From positions 1-33,598 of the forward strand of contig CACYAX010000014.1 of the NCBI GenBank assembly GCA_902772435.1: DNA of 33,598 bases, written 5' to 3'. Below, one piece after another: positions 26,420-33,598 of this stretch; positions within the stretch are counted from its first letter, which is position 1; every line of letters starts with the position of its first letter. This DNA is from an uncultured Coriobacteriaceae bacterium. Lineage in GTDB: Bacteria > Actinomycetota > Coriobacteriia > Coriobacteriales > Atopobiaceae. A model generated the notes under the pieces. That model searched no databases and was not told where the DNA came from. It worked only from the letters and a program-made list of their open reading frames with translations. The translations under genes and the position numbers were made by a program.

Positions 26420-26463
26420 CGAATATATGTTCTACTATTTCTAAATATTAGAATATATGTTCG
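26420..26463. promoter_or_regulatory. Pair of LexA-like palindromes
   Basis: CGAATATATGTTCT (26420-26433) and AGAATATATGTTCG (26450-26463) each share the GAAY-N4-GTTC form of Gram-positive SOS boxes (CGAAC-N4-GTTCG). Their starts are 30 bp apart, and together they form a 17-of-19 imperfect inverted repeat. The segment is strongly AT-rich. It lies between the histidine phosphatase stop and the purL leader, so purL would be the nearest downstream gene. Which gene it controls is unknown, and no promoter for purL was identified with confidence. Confidence 0.45.
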
Positions 26464-26475
26464 TATTCGTGATTC

Positions 26476-27198
26476 CTAATGGCGCGTATCGTCCTCGTAG
26501 CACTCGCAGAAGCGTGCGCCGAACGAGGGCTCGGCCCCCGCCAGCACGAGGTGCGGAATCGCGCCGTACGACGTGACCCTGAACGACGCCTTCCCCCGCC
26601 TGCGCTCCTCGGTGTAGGCCGTGGTGATGGAGGAGGGTGCGGCGCAGAGCCCGTGCCACAAGATCATCGGCGAGACGCTCATGAGGTGCGAGAGCAGCAC
26701 GCAGCCCAGCCCGTAGTGGCAGAACAGGGCGATGGTGTCATGGTTTGCCTGCTCCACCTGGTAGATCTTGCCCGCGCGCCGGTACCCATGCTGGGCAAGC
26801 AGCTCGTCGAAGCAGGCGCAGACCCTGAGGTACTCCTCCCCCACGCCATACTTTTGCATGGTCGGCTCCTCGTACCACTTCTCGGTATAGAAGATCTCGC
26901 GCTGGGTCCAGTCCTCGGGCAGCCAGTCCCACGCACAGCCGGGCACGAGCATGCTGGAGGGCTTTCTGATGTTGGGCCCGAACTCGTGGAGCCACTCGAG
27001 CGTCGTGGCGCCCATGCCCTGGTCGGCGAGGGTATACGCCGCGGTCAGCTGGGCGCGACCCATGGGCGATACATAGGCGTGGTCAATCGTCACGTCCCGC
27101 AGGTACGCGGCCAGATACGTCGCCTCTTCATGTCCGGTCGGCGTGAGAGAATCGTGTACGTAGTCGGGGTCCGCATGACGAATGATGAGCAGCCTCAT
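26476..27198 (-). CDS. Histidine phosphatase family protein
   Basis: 240 residues. The N-terminal catalytic motif is LLIIRHADPDY; the usual RHG is RHA here, which is common in the branch. The second active-site His lies in DTIALFCHYGLG near 160. Cofactor-type phosphoglycerate mutases and diverse small-molecule phosphatases share this fold, and the substrate cannot be named from sequence. The protein has no signal peptide. AAAGGAG eight bases before the ATG at 27198 supports the start. It diverges from the TerB-domain operon, with about 200 bases between them. Confidence 0.88.
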   Translation of the reverse strand: MRLLIIRHADPDYVHDSLTPTGHEEATYLAAYLRDVTIDHAYVSPMGRAQLTAAYTLADQGMGATTLEWLHEFGPNIRKPSSMLVPGCAWDWLPEDWTQREIFYTEKWYEEPTMQKYGVGEEYLRVCACFDELLAQHGYRRAGKIYQVEQANHDTIALFCHYGLGCVLLSHLMSVSPMILWHGLCAAPSSITTAYTEERRRGKASFRVTSYGAIPHLVLAGAEPSFGARFCECYEDDTRH

Positions 27199-27331
27199 GG
27201 GCGCATCTCCTTTGGTGGCACGACAAATATGCGCTCAACCATAACATTTCTGCAGCTCACGACCGCGCCGATGGGGCGCACCGCATAAAACCACCGTGGC
27301 ACTGCGGGTCCCACCACCACGGACGTTCGTA

Positions 27332-27371
27332 TTTGTTGTTCTTTACAACAAACATGTGTTCGCGCTAGAAT
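27332..27371 (+). promoter_or_regulatory. Promoter of the Shango-like operon with overlapping operators
   Basis: TTTACA (27342-27347) and TAGAAT (27366-27371) form a -35/-10 pair with 18-bp spacing, each one base from consensus. CAAACATGTGTTCG (27349-27362) sits in the spacer and matches 12 of 14 bases of CGAACATATGTTCG, a LexA-type box. A perfect inverted repeat TTTGTTGT (27332-27339) / ACAACAAA (27345-27352) overlaps the -35. Repressor binding here would block the promoter. The regulator itself is not encoded in the window. Confidence 0.55.
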
Positions 27372-27402
27372 AGAACGTCACCTGTGTGCGGGAGGAGGTG
27401 CC

Positions 27403-29532
27403 ATGGCCAACGTCGACAAGATTCTCGAAGACATCCTGAATGCTGCCCGCACGGAGGCCCGCACCGTCTTCTCAAAGCGCGTCTATTCAGACCAGCCCAT
27501 CATCCAGACCGGGCGCCAACTCCGCGAGCGCGCGGAGCAGGGCGCCGCGGGAGAAGGCTCTGCACGCTCTGCCAGCGAGGCTGAGGCCGCCCGGCGCAAG
27601 GCGCGCCGCGAGGCTCGCCGCGAAGAGCAGGCGGCCCGCGAGGCTGCCCGACAAGCCGCGCGTCGTGCAGCCCGAAAGGTGCGCGAGGGCGAGCCCGGCA
27701 TCACGCGCACCAGGCCAGACGGCAAGGCAGGCGCCCCCAAGCAGAGCCAGCTGTCGTTCGATGCCAACGCGTTCGACGAGTTCTTCAATGGTGGCCCGCA
27801 GGCTGGGCGCCAACCGTCGCATCCCCCAACAGCTGAGCAGAAGGCGTTTCGTGCGCGTCTCGCGGCACAGCACGCCGAGGCGGTACCCGAGCGCTACTAC
27901 CAGCTCCGCGAGCTCGCGGGGGCGCAGCCGCAGACTGGCTCGTCCTCCTTCCGTGGGGCACTCGCCTACGGCTCGCGCTCCGCGAACCAGCTGTTCTACG
28001 AGCAGGCGCGGTTCATGGAAGACTTCGAGGACGAGTACGAGTTCGAGGGGGACTTCTTCCAGTACTACCCCACCTACAGCTCCATGACGCTGCGCCAGCT
28101 GCGCGGCTACTTCTCGTGGCGCACGCGCGTGCGCAGAGGCGAGATGCCCCGCGCGCCGCTTTCGTTCGCGTTCCTCTACGTCTACGAGCTGCTCTCGGGC
28201 ATCGGCACCACGCCGGGCGAGGAGGGTTACGCGAGCCTTAAGGCGTTCCGCGACGCCTTCGTCGCCAACGACCTCGACCACGGCTCGTCGTTCAGCCCCT
28301 ACATGCGCAGGTGGATGAGCGACTACGTGGTCTACCATAACCTCGACCCAAGCCTGATCGAGCGGCAGGGCGAGGGGCTCTCCACGCACGTCCACACGCT
28401 CCTGCTCGCCGAGCAGGCAAAGCTTGCCGCCCTGGGAATGGCGCGCAGGGAAGGCCCCGAGCTGGAGGGGGAGGTGCCCTCGGCGGCAGAGCTCACGCAG
28501 GCCTTGAGCGCCTGCTCGAGCTACCAGATCTGCGGGGCGCGCCTCTTCAAGGACAACCCCTCTGACGTGCGGATAGTCTGTGCCCGGGTCTTCGAGGACC
28601 TCGTGCGCCACTGTGCGAAGCGCCGCAAGACCGACTACGTCGAGGGCCTGTTCGGGGGCGCGTCCACCGAGCGCTACGCCATGTATTCCTCGGCCGTGTT
28701 CTACGACCCCGAGCCGCATCCCGATGCCGAATTCGCCGTCTCCCCCACCGAACACTACCGCTGCACGAACAATCGCTGGTGGAAGAGCACCCTATGCGCC
28801 GTCAGCGCGCGCAGCAGCGCGCTGGGCGTCGTACTGCACGAGATAGACGTGCAGCTGCGCGCGGCGCTCGACTACCCCTATCCGCTCAAGGCACGCGCGT
28901 GCCCCGCCTACGTGAGCAAGTTCATCGAGAAGGCCATCGCGGGTCTGTTGGAGAGCAAGGCGGCAGAGGCGCAGCGCAAGGCCGAGGAGGAGCGCAGGCG
29001 CATCAAGATCGACCTCTCGCAGCTCGCCGAGATTCGCGCCGCGGCAGCCGTCACGCAGGAGGCCCTTCTCACCGACGAGGAGCGCGGCATCGCGGTCGCG
29101 GCCGACCAGACGGCGCCCGCCGATGATGGCCTGCACGGCCCTGTTTCCGCGGTTGGCCCGCAGCAACCGCTTGATGCGGCTCCCCTGCCCGATGCAGCGC
29201 CCATGAGCGACCAGCTGCGCGACGAGCCGGGCAGCGCGCAGGCATATCCGGTGTCCCAGGAAGAGCTGCCCTCCCCCGCACCAGACGATACGGCGCAGGG
29301 CGACGATGCAGGACTTTCGCCCGCTGAGCGTGCGGTGCTCGAAGCGCTGCTCACAGGCGACGATCCCGCCGTGGCACTGCCTGCCGGGGCACCCCTCCTC
29401 TCGCTCGTCGTCGACGCCATCAACGAGAAGCTCTTCGACCTCATCGGTGACGCCGTCATAGAGTACGAGGACGACGAGCCCGCTATCATAGAAGACTACG
29501 CAGACGACGTACGGGAGATTGTCGGAGCATGA
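27403..29532 (+). CDS. TerB_N/TerB_C domain protein, Shango SngA-like
   Basis: 709 residues. A basic coiled-coil-like stretch rich in Arg and Ala lies at about residues 60-95. TerB_N is seen from about 200: YYPTYSSMTLRQLRGYFSWR near 224, followed by VRRG and FAFLYVYELLSGIG. TerB_C lies at the end: RIKIDLSQLAEIRAAAAVTQ near 530, then LSPAERAVLEALLTGD near 645 and an acidic tail. A protein of this kind encoded before a DUF2791 ATPase and a DEAD-box helicase defines the Shango anti-phage system. The ATPase follows here (ATGA overlap); the helicase does not. GGAGGAGGTGCC precedes the ATG. The promoter at 27342-27371 carries a LexA-like site. The mode of action is not established. Confidence 0.75.
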   Translation: MANVDKILEDILNAARTEARTVFSKRVYSDQPIIQTGRQLRERAEQGAAGEGSARSASEAEAARRKARREARREEQAAREAARQAARRAARKVREGEPGITRTRPDGKAGAPKQSQLSFDANAFDEFFNGGPQAGRQPSHPPTAEQKAFRARLAAQHAEAVPERYYQLRELAGAQPQTGSSSFRGALAYGSRSANQLFYEQARFMEDFEDEYEFEGDFFQYYPTYSSMTLRQLRGYFSWRTRVRRGEMPRAPLSFAFLYVYELLSGIGTTPGEEGYASLKAFRDAFVANDLDHGSSFSPYMRRWMSDYVVYHNLDPSLIERQGEGLSTHVHTLLLAEQAKLAALGMARREGPELEGEVPSAAELTQALSACSSYQICGARLFKDNPSDVRIVCARVFEDLVRHCAKRRKTDYVEGLFGGASTERYAMYSSAVFYDPEPHPDAEFAVSPTEHYRCTNNRWWKSTLCAVSARSSALGVVLHEIDVQLRAALDYPYPLKARACPAYVSKFIEKAIAGLLESKAAEAQRKAEEERRRIKIDLSQLAEIRAAAAVTQEALLTDEERGIAVAADQTAPADDGLHGPVSAVGPQQPLDAAPLPDAAPMSDQLRDEPGSAQAYPVSQEELPSPAPDDTAQGDDAGLSPAERAVLEALLTGDDPAVALPAGAPLLSLVVDAINEKLFDLIGDAVIEYEDDEPAIIEDYADDVREIVGA

Positions 29533-30869
29533 CGAACGAACAGCAGGTCAAGGTACCCAAGCGCATTGCCGCGGTCATCATCAACTCGCTCAAGGGCGGC
29601 GTGGTGCCGCGCGTGGGCCTGCCCTACATCACGGTGGGGCGCGAGGCCGAGATCCGCGCGCTGCTCCACGACCTCGACCTCGTGGAGGACGGCGGCGCGT
29701 CGTTCCGCTTCCTCGTGGGGCGCTACGGCAGCGGCAAGAGCTTCCTGCTGCAGACCATCCGCAACCACGCCATGGGGCGCAACTTCGTGGTCTGCGACGC
29801 CGACCTCTCGCCCGAGCGGCGCCTGCAGGGCACCAAGGGCCAGGGCCTCGCCACCTACCGCGAGCTCATCCGCAACCTCTCCACCAAGACGCGCCCCGAC
29901 GGCGGCGCGCTCACGCTCATCCTCGACCGCTGGATCAGCGGCGTGCAGCAGGAGGTCGCCCTCGCGAGCGGCCTCGAGCCGACCGACCCCGCCTTCTCCC
30001 ACGAGGTCGAGCAGCGCATCATGCTCACCATCTCGCAGCTCCAGGAGCTCGTGCATGGCTACGACTTCGCGCGCCTGCTCACCATGTACTACCGCTCGCA
30101 CCTCGAGGGCGACGACGAGACCAAGGCCAACGTCATCCGCTGGTTCCGCGGCGAGTACCGCACCAAGACCGAGGCCCGCGCCGAGCTCGGCGTGAACATC
30201 ATCATCTCAGACGACGACTGGTACGACTACCTCAAGCTCTTCGCCGCGTTCCTCGTGCAGGCCGGCTACCAGGGGCTCGTGGTGCTCGTGGACGAGCTGG
30301 TCAACCTGTACAAGATCCCCAACGCCGTGTCGCGCCAGTACAACTACGAGAAGATCCTCACCATGTACAACGACACGCTGCAGGGACGCGCGCACAACCT
30401 CGGCATCATCATGAGCGGCACGCCCCAGTCCATCGAGGACCGCAGGCGCGGCCTGTACAGCTACGAGGCCCTGCGCTCGCGCCTCACGCAGGGACGCTTC
30501 GCCCAGGAGGGCCTGCTCGACATGCTCGCGCCCGTCATCAGGCTCGAGCCCCTCACCTACGAGGAGCTCCTCGTGCTCATCGAGAAGCTGGCAGACATCC
30601 ATGCGGGCTACTTCGGCTACACGCGCACCCTGAACGAGCAGGACCTCGTCACGTTCCTGCAGCTCGAGTACGGCCGCGTGGGCACCGAGACCCACCTCAC
30701 GCCGCGCGAGGTCATCCGCGACTTCATCGAGATGCTCGACATCCTCTGCCAGAACCCGCAGCTCAGCGTCGCGGAGCTGCTCGGCTCAAACGCGCTCAGC
30801 CATGCGCCGCTCCCCGGTGACCCCGAGGAGCCCACGGCAGGCAGCCAGTTCGCGGAGTTCGAGATCTAG
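29529..30869 (+). CDS. DUF2791/BrxD-like P-loop ATPase, Shango SngB-like
   Basis: 446 residues. Walker A GRYGSGKSFLL lies near residue 66 and Walker B LVVLVDELVNLYKI near 253. CDADLSPERRLQGTKGQG near 92 and IIMSGTPQSIEDRRRGLYSY near 293 are family hallmarks. Related ATPases occur in BREX (BrxD) and in Shango (SngB) phage defence. It starts within the stop of the upstream TerB gene (ATGA), so the two are translated together. It ends on a CTAG (30866-30869) that also holds the stop codon of the convergent phosphoesterase gene. No helicase follows, although Shango normally has one. Length and motifs are intact. Confidence 0.78.
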   Translation: MTNEQQVKVPKRIAAVIINSLKGGVVPRVGLPYITVGREAEIRALLHDLDLVEDGGASFRFLVGRYGSGKSFLLQTIRNHAMGRNFVVCDADLSPERRLQGTKGQGLATYRELIRNLSTKTRPDGGALTLILDRWISGVQQEVALASGLEPTDPAFSHEVEQRIMLTISQLQELVHGYDFARLLTMYYRSHLEGDDETKANVIRWFRGEYRTKTEARAELGVNIIISDDDWYDYLKLFAAFLVQAGYQGLVVLVDELVNLYKIPNAVSRQYNYEKILTMYNDTLQGRAHNLGIIMSGTPQSIEDRRRGLYSYEALRSRLTQGRFAQEGLLDMLAPVIRLEPLTYEELLVLIEKLADIHAGYFGYTRTLNEQDLVTFLQLEYGRVGTETHLTPREVIRDFIEMLDILCQNPQLSVAELLGSNALSHAPLPGDPEEPTAGSQFAEFEI

Positions 30870-31612
30870 CGCGACGGGTGCGGGAGCTCGCCCATCGGCA
30901 GGATCTGGTTGAAGAGCATCACGTGCTGCTCGTCGCCAAGCTGCAGGTCACTGTGGTAATGGCCGCAATACCAGCGCTTGAGGCGTTGCTTGTCGATGCG
31001 CTCGTCCAGCTCGTCCAAGAAGCGTGAGAGGCGGTCTGCGGGGTCATACTCCTCGCAGTACCAGTCGGGCATCGCGGCATGCCGCAGGTGGCGCGGCACC
31101 TCATGCGTGATCACGTAATCGACGCTCCAGCCTACGCGGTCGAGGTTGGCACACGCCTCCTCGTATTCCTCGTCGCTCGGCAGCTCGCGCGGCCACCAGC
31201 CGACACCGGGCTGGCGCCAATCCGCGTCACGCGTGCGCGCACCGCCCATGGTGAACCACAGGCCGTCGTGGGCCATGTCAAAGAGCTGTCCACGCATGAG
31301 GTGGATGAGGTTCTCGTACCCGGGCACGCGGTGCACCTTGCCACCGTGCCACGTGGACACCTCGAAGCTGTCCAGTAGGTCGTGGTTCTCGTGGTTGCCG
31401 TCGATGAAGAGAGTGGTCCATGGTTGCTCGTTGAGCCAGCTGAGGAAATAGCGCTCCCGGTACTGAGGCGGGTTGTCCCACACGAGGCCGAAGTCGCCGA
31501 GTATCAGCAGGTAGTCGCAGCGCCTGAGCGTCTGGCCCTCCTGCCAGCAGTCAGGCGCGAGCTTGCCGATGCTCAGGCAGCCATGTATGTCGCCCGTCAC
31601 GTAGGTGGCCAT
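30866..31612 (-). CDS. Calcineurin-like metallophosphoesterase
   Basis: 248 residues with the full two-metal motif set: GDIHG near 7, GDFG near 40, GNHEN near 75, a THE motif near 172 and GHYH near 225. The family hydrolyses phosphomonoesters, phosphodiesters or nucleotides; the substrate is unknown. The start at 31612 is chosen from its AGGAG site and from MATYVTGDIHG being a typical N-terminus. It begins 10 bases after the stop of the ROK-like gene, so the two are probably co-transcribed. Its stop codon shares a CTAG with the stop of the SngB-like gene. Confidence 0.85.
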   Translation of the reverse strand: MATYVTGDIHGCLSIGKLAPDCWQEGQTLRRCDYLLILGDFGLVWDNPPQYRERYFLSWLNEQPWTTLFIDGNHENHDLLDSFEVSTWHGGKVHRVPGYENLIHLMRGQLFDMAHDGLWFTMGGARTRDADWRQPGVGWWPRELPSDEEYEEACANLDRVGWSVDYVITHEVPRHLRHAAMPDWYCEEYDPADRLSRFLDELDERIDKQRLKRWYCGHYHSDLQLGDEQHVMLFNQILPMGELPHPSR

Positions 31613-31622
31613 CGCTGCGCTC

Positions 31623-32819
31623 CTATGCCTTCTTCTTCGTGGCATCGCCACCGTTGCGCAGGGCGTTCAGGCAGAGCGCCAGCTCGCCTATCATGATGCG
31701 CTCGTGGTAGTCGTCCACGGGAATGAGCTCGGGAATGTAGTCGACAGGCGTGGTCTTGGCGAGCTCCGCGCGCAGGGGTTCCGGGTCGGGAATCATCTCC
31801 ACAGCGACGTAGGCCGCCTCGGGAGCCACGCTGCTGATGCTGCAGAGCAGGAACTCGGCCACGATCTTGCACAGGCCCTCAGGGGACCAGCAGAGCTCCC
31901 GCACGTTATCCCACATGTCGAGGCGACGCGCCACGTAGCCCAGCTCACCGGCACCGCCCAGGCGGCCGCGCACGAGCCTGCCGTTGACGATGGTGCCCTG
32001 GCCGCCGACCAGGGCGCCCGTACGCTGTGTGTGCAGCACGATGGTCTCGTAGTCATCCTGCGTCACATAGCAGCCCACGGCAGCGGCATTCGCGTTGTTC
32101 TCCACGAAGACAGGCACCTCGAGCGCCTCCTCGAGATGGCCCTTGAGGTCAAACGGTTTGTCCTCAACTGCCGTGAGCCGCACCGTACCCTCGTGCACCG
32201 TACCAGGAATGGCCACGCCCACCGCGTCGAGCTCGCTGATGCGGTAGCCCATCACGCGGATGGCCGCCGCCACGTCCTCGAGGTCGCGGTAGTTGATGCG
32301 CTTCTTGTACACGTGGCCATCCAATGTGGTCTCGCCATGCTCGTACAGGCGATATCCGATGCGCGCGCCCTTGGGGCGGTGCACGACCGAGATGACGAGG
32401 ATGCGCTTGTCGTTGGAGAGGTCACGCTCGATCTTGGTGTCGGGCGAGGCACCGCGCGCAGCACGGGCATCCTCGTCGAGCGCGCTCAAAAGGAGGTGGA
32501 GCGCGGCTGCCGCATCGTAGGCACCGAAGATCTTCGCGGGGATCTCCACTGCCGCGACCGTACCGATCCCCTCGGTCTCCTTCTGGTCGACGACCTTGAC
32601 AGAATAGATGCGGTCCTTCGTGGCGACGACTTCCACCGTCACCGGTCCGTTCATTCCCTGGGCTGCTCCTGTACATGTCACCGCTTCCGCGGGGATATCC
32701 TTCAGGGCGACGCCGCTGTCGCTGGCGGTGTTCATCTTCAGGACATTGCCCAGATAGATCGGGACAATGATACCGACTACGATCAGCAGATACTGCAGGA
32801 TCCGTTTTGTGTTATTCAT
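31623..32819 (-). CDS. In-frame chimera: truncated FMN-binding protein fused to ROK-like protein
   Basis: 398 residues as it stands. Residues 1-97 are the start of a membrane-anchored FMN-binding protein: a signal anchor (RILQYLLIVVGIIVPIYLG), then MNGPVTVEVVATKDRIYSVK and QKETEGIGTVAAVEIPAKI. The flavin-attachment SGAT-T motif that should follow is missing. From about residue 98 (FGAYDAAAALHLLLSALDE) the sequence is ROK-like (sugar kinase or regulator fold), with VGVAIPGTV, VENNANAAAVGCY and the glycine-rich LVGGQGTIVNGRL...LGGAGELGYV. The zinc motif of active ROK kinases is absent, as is the N-terminal helix-turn-helix of ROK regulators. The switch lies near 32,530. The FMN part has CGGGAGG before its ATG. 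A chimeric assembly or a recombination event explains this better than a functional fusion. Confidence 0.7.
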   Translation of the reverse strand: MNNTKRILQYLLIVVGIIVPIYLGNVLKMNTASDSGVALKDIPAEAVTCTGAAQGMNGPVTVEVVATKDRIYSVKVVDQKETEGIGTVAAVEIPAKIFGAYDAAAALHLLLSALDEDARAARGASPDTKIERDLSNDKRILVISVVHRPKGARIGYRLYEHGETTLDGHVYKKRINYRDLEDVAAAIRVMGYRISELDAVGVAIPGTVHEGTVRLTAVEDKPFDLKGHLEEALEVPVFVENNANAAAVGCYVTQDDYETIVLHTQRTGALVGGQGTIVNGRLVRGRLGGAGELGYVARRLDMWDNVRELCWSPEGLCKIVAEFLLCSISSVAPEAAYVAVEMIPDPEPLRAELAKTTPVDYIPELIPVDDYHERIMIGELALCLNALRNGGDATKKKA

Positions 32820-32923
32820 ACTTTTCCTCCCGGTGACTGTCAGATTGATATAAAACACTGATTATCAAACACACTTTTTATCATATCACCGTTTTCGTTC
32901 ATTGGAAACAACAGACAGCAGTT

Positions 32924-33598
32924 TTATTCATGGTTTTCCGAAACATCTGAGAGTTCCTGGGCCCGTTCCAGCGCCGCGTAGATCCCGTTCCTCTCCAGCA
33001 GCTCCTGCCGGGTCCCCTGCTCCGGGATATGCTTTCCTTCCACCACGGCGATCCGGTCCGCGTTCCGCACGGTGGACAGCCTGTGGGCGATGACGATGCA
33101 GGTCTTTCCGACGGAGAGCCGCTCCAGACTCTCCTGGATCTTCTGTTCCGTCACGCTGTCCAGGGCGGAGGTCGCCTCGTCCAGGATCAGCACCCGCGGA
33201 TTCTTTAAGAACACCCGGGCAATGGAGATACGCTGCTTCTGTCCTCCGGACAGCTGGATCCCGCGCTCTCCCACATAGGTCCGGTAGCCCTCCGGCATCT
33301 GCATGATGTCGTCGTGGATCTCCGCCCGGATCGCGGCCCGGACGATCTCCTCGTCCGTCGCGTCCGGTTTTCCGTAGCGGATATTGTCCATCACGGTCCC
33401 GGCGAACAGGAACACGTCCTGCTGGATGATGCCGATGTGCCGCCGGAGACTCTCCTGGGTCACCTTCCGGACGTCCTGTCCGTCGATCAGCACCGCCCCT
33501 TCCTTCACGTCGTAGAACCGCGGGATCAGGTGGCACATGGTGGATTTGCCGCCGCCGGAGGCACCTACCAGGGCGAAGGTCTCCCCGGGACGGATGTG
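32924..33598 (-). CDS. ABC exporter ATP-binding domain, 3' part only
   Basis: 225 residues, open to the right edge of the window. Walker A GASGGGKST is at residues 13-21, Q-loop in IIQQDVFLF, signature LSGGQKQR near 137, Walker B VLILDEATSALD near 157, and H-loop in IVIAHRLS near 190. This is the nucleotide-binding domain of an MsbA/LmrA-type half-exporter; the membrane domain lies beyond the window. Base use and wording are closer to Lachnospiraceae-type Firmicutes than to the genes at 1-32 kb. The gap to the FMN-binding gene (32820-32923) is AT-rich and holds a TGATAT/ATATCA inverted repeat but no gene. Confidence 0.9.
   Translation of the reverse strand, partial: HIRPGETFALVGASGGGKSTMCHLIPRFYDVKEGAVLIDGQDVRKVTQESLRRHIGIIQQDVFLFAGTVMDNIRYGKPDATDEEIVRAAIRAEIHDDIMQMPEGYRTYVGERGIQLSGGQKQRISIARVFLKNPRVLILDEATSALDSVTEQKIQESLERLSVGKTCIVIAHRLSTVRNADRIAVVEGKHIPEQGTRQELLERNGIYAALERAQELSDVSENHE

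Overview
The window reads as a GC-rich actinobacterial chromosome fragment, most like a gut or oral coriobacterium of the Olsenella/Collinsella kind. The grounds are codon use ending in G/C, dense short operons, a CoA-dehydratase activase of about 1,500 residues, an UPF0210 protein, a DUF6110-like partner of a metal ATPase, and intergenic spaces packed with tandem repeats. The genus assignment is inference. The last ~1 kb (about 32.5-33.6 kb) has a different, Firmicutes-like character and meets the rest inside a reading frame, so a chimeric join must be considered.

Layout. 1-960: the 5' part of a minus-strand gene leaving the window, a perfect 23-bp inverted repeat and a 49-bp tandem repeat. 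967-8681 (minus): a GatZ/KbaZ-like protein, an RDD membrane protein, and a TetR regulator overlapping a giant acyl-CoA dehydratase activase. 8933-11254 (minus): a P1B-type metal ATPase with a small one-helix partner, resembling the mycobacterial CtpC-PacL1 pair. 11474-15398 (plus): a tyrosine phosphatase, an aldose 1-epimerase and an UPF0210 protein, with a 26-bp inverted repeat and 33-bp repeats between them. 15620-16543 (minus): murB.

16.7-20.3 kb (plus) is a complete riboflavin uptake operon: FMN riboswitch, substrate protein RibU, a fused double ATPase and EcfT. It is followed by about 1.1 kb of a noncoding 94/95-bp repeat array with an ordered A-B-C higher-order structure. Then come an SDR oxidoreductase, single-chain purL and a histidine phosphatase.

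27.3-30.9 kb (plus) is a two-gene operon, a TerB_N/TerB_C protein and a DUF2791/BrxD-like ATPase. This is the gene pair of the Shango anti-phage system, but the expected third gene, a helicase, is absent. The promoter carries a LexA-like palindrome, and similar palindromes lie upstream of purL. On the minus strand follow a calcineurin-like phosphoesterase, an ROK-family protein fused in frame to a truncated FMN-binding protein, and the 3' part of an ABC exporter.

The most unusual content is the repeat arrays lying flush against stop codons (after ecfT, galM and murB), the two hairpin-forming inverted-repeat elements, and the helicase-less Shango-like operon.
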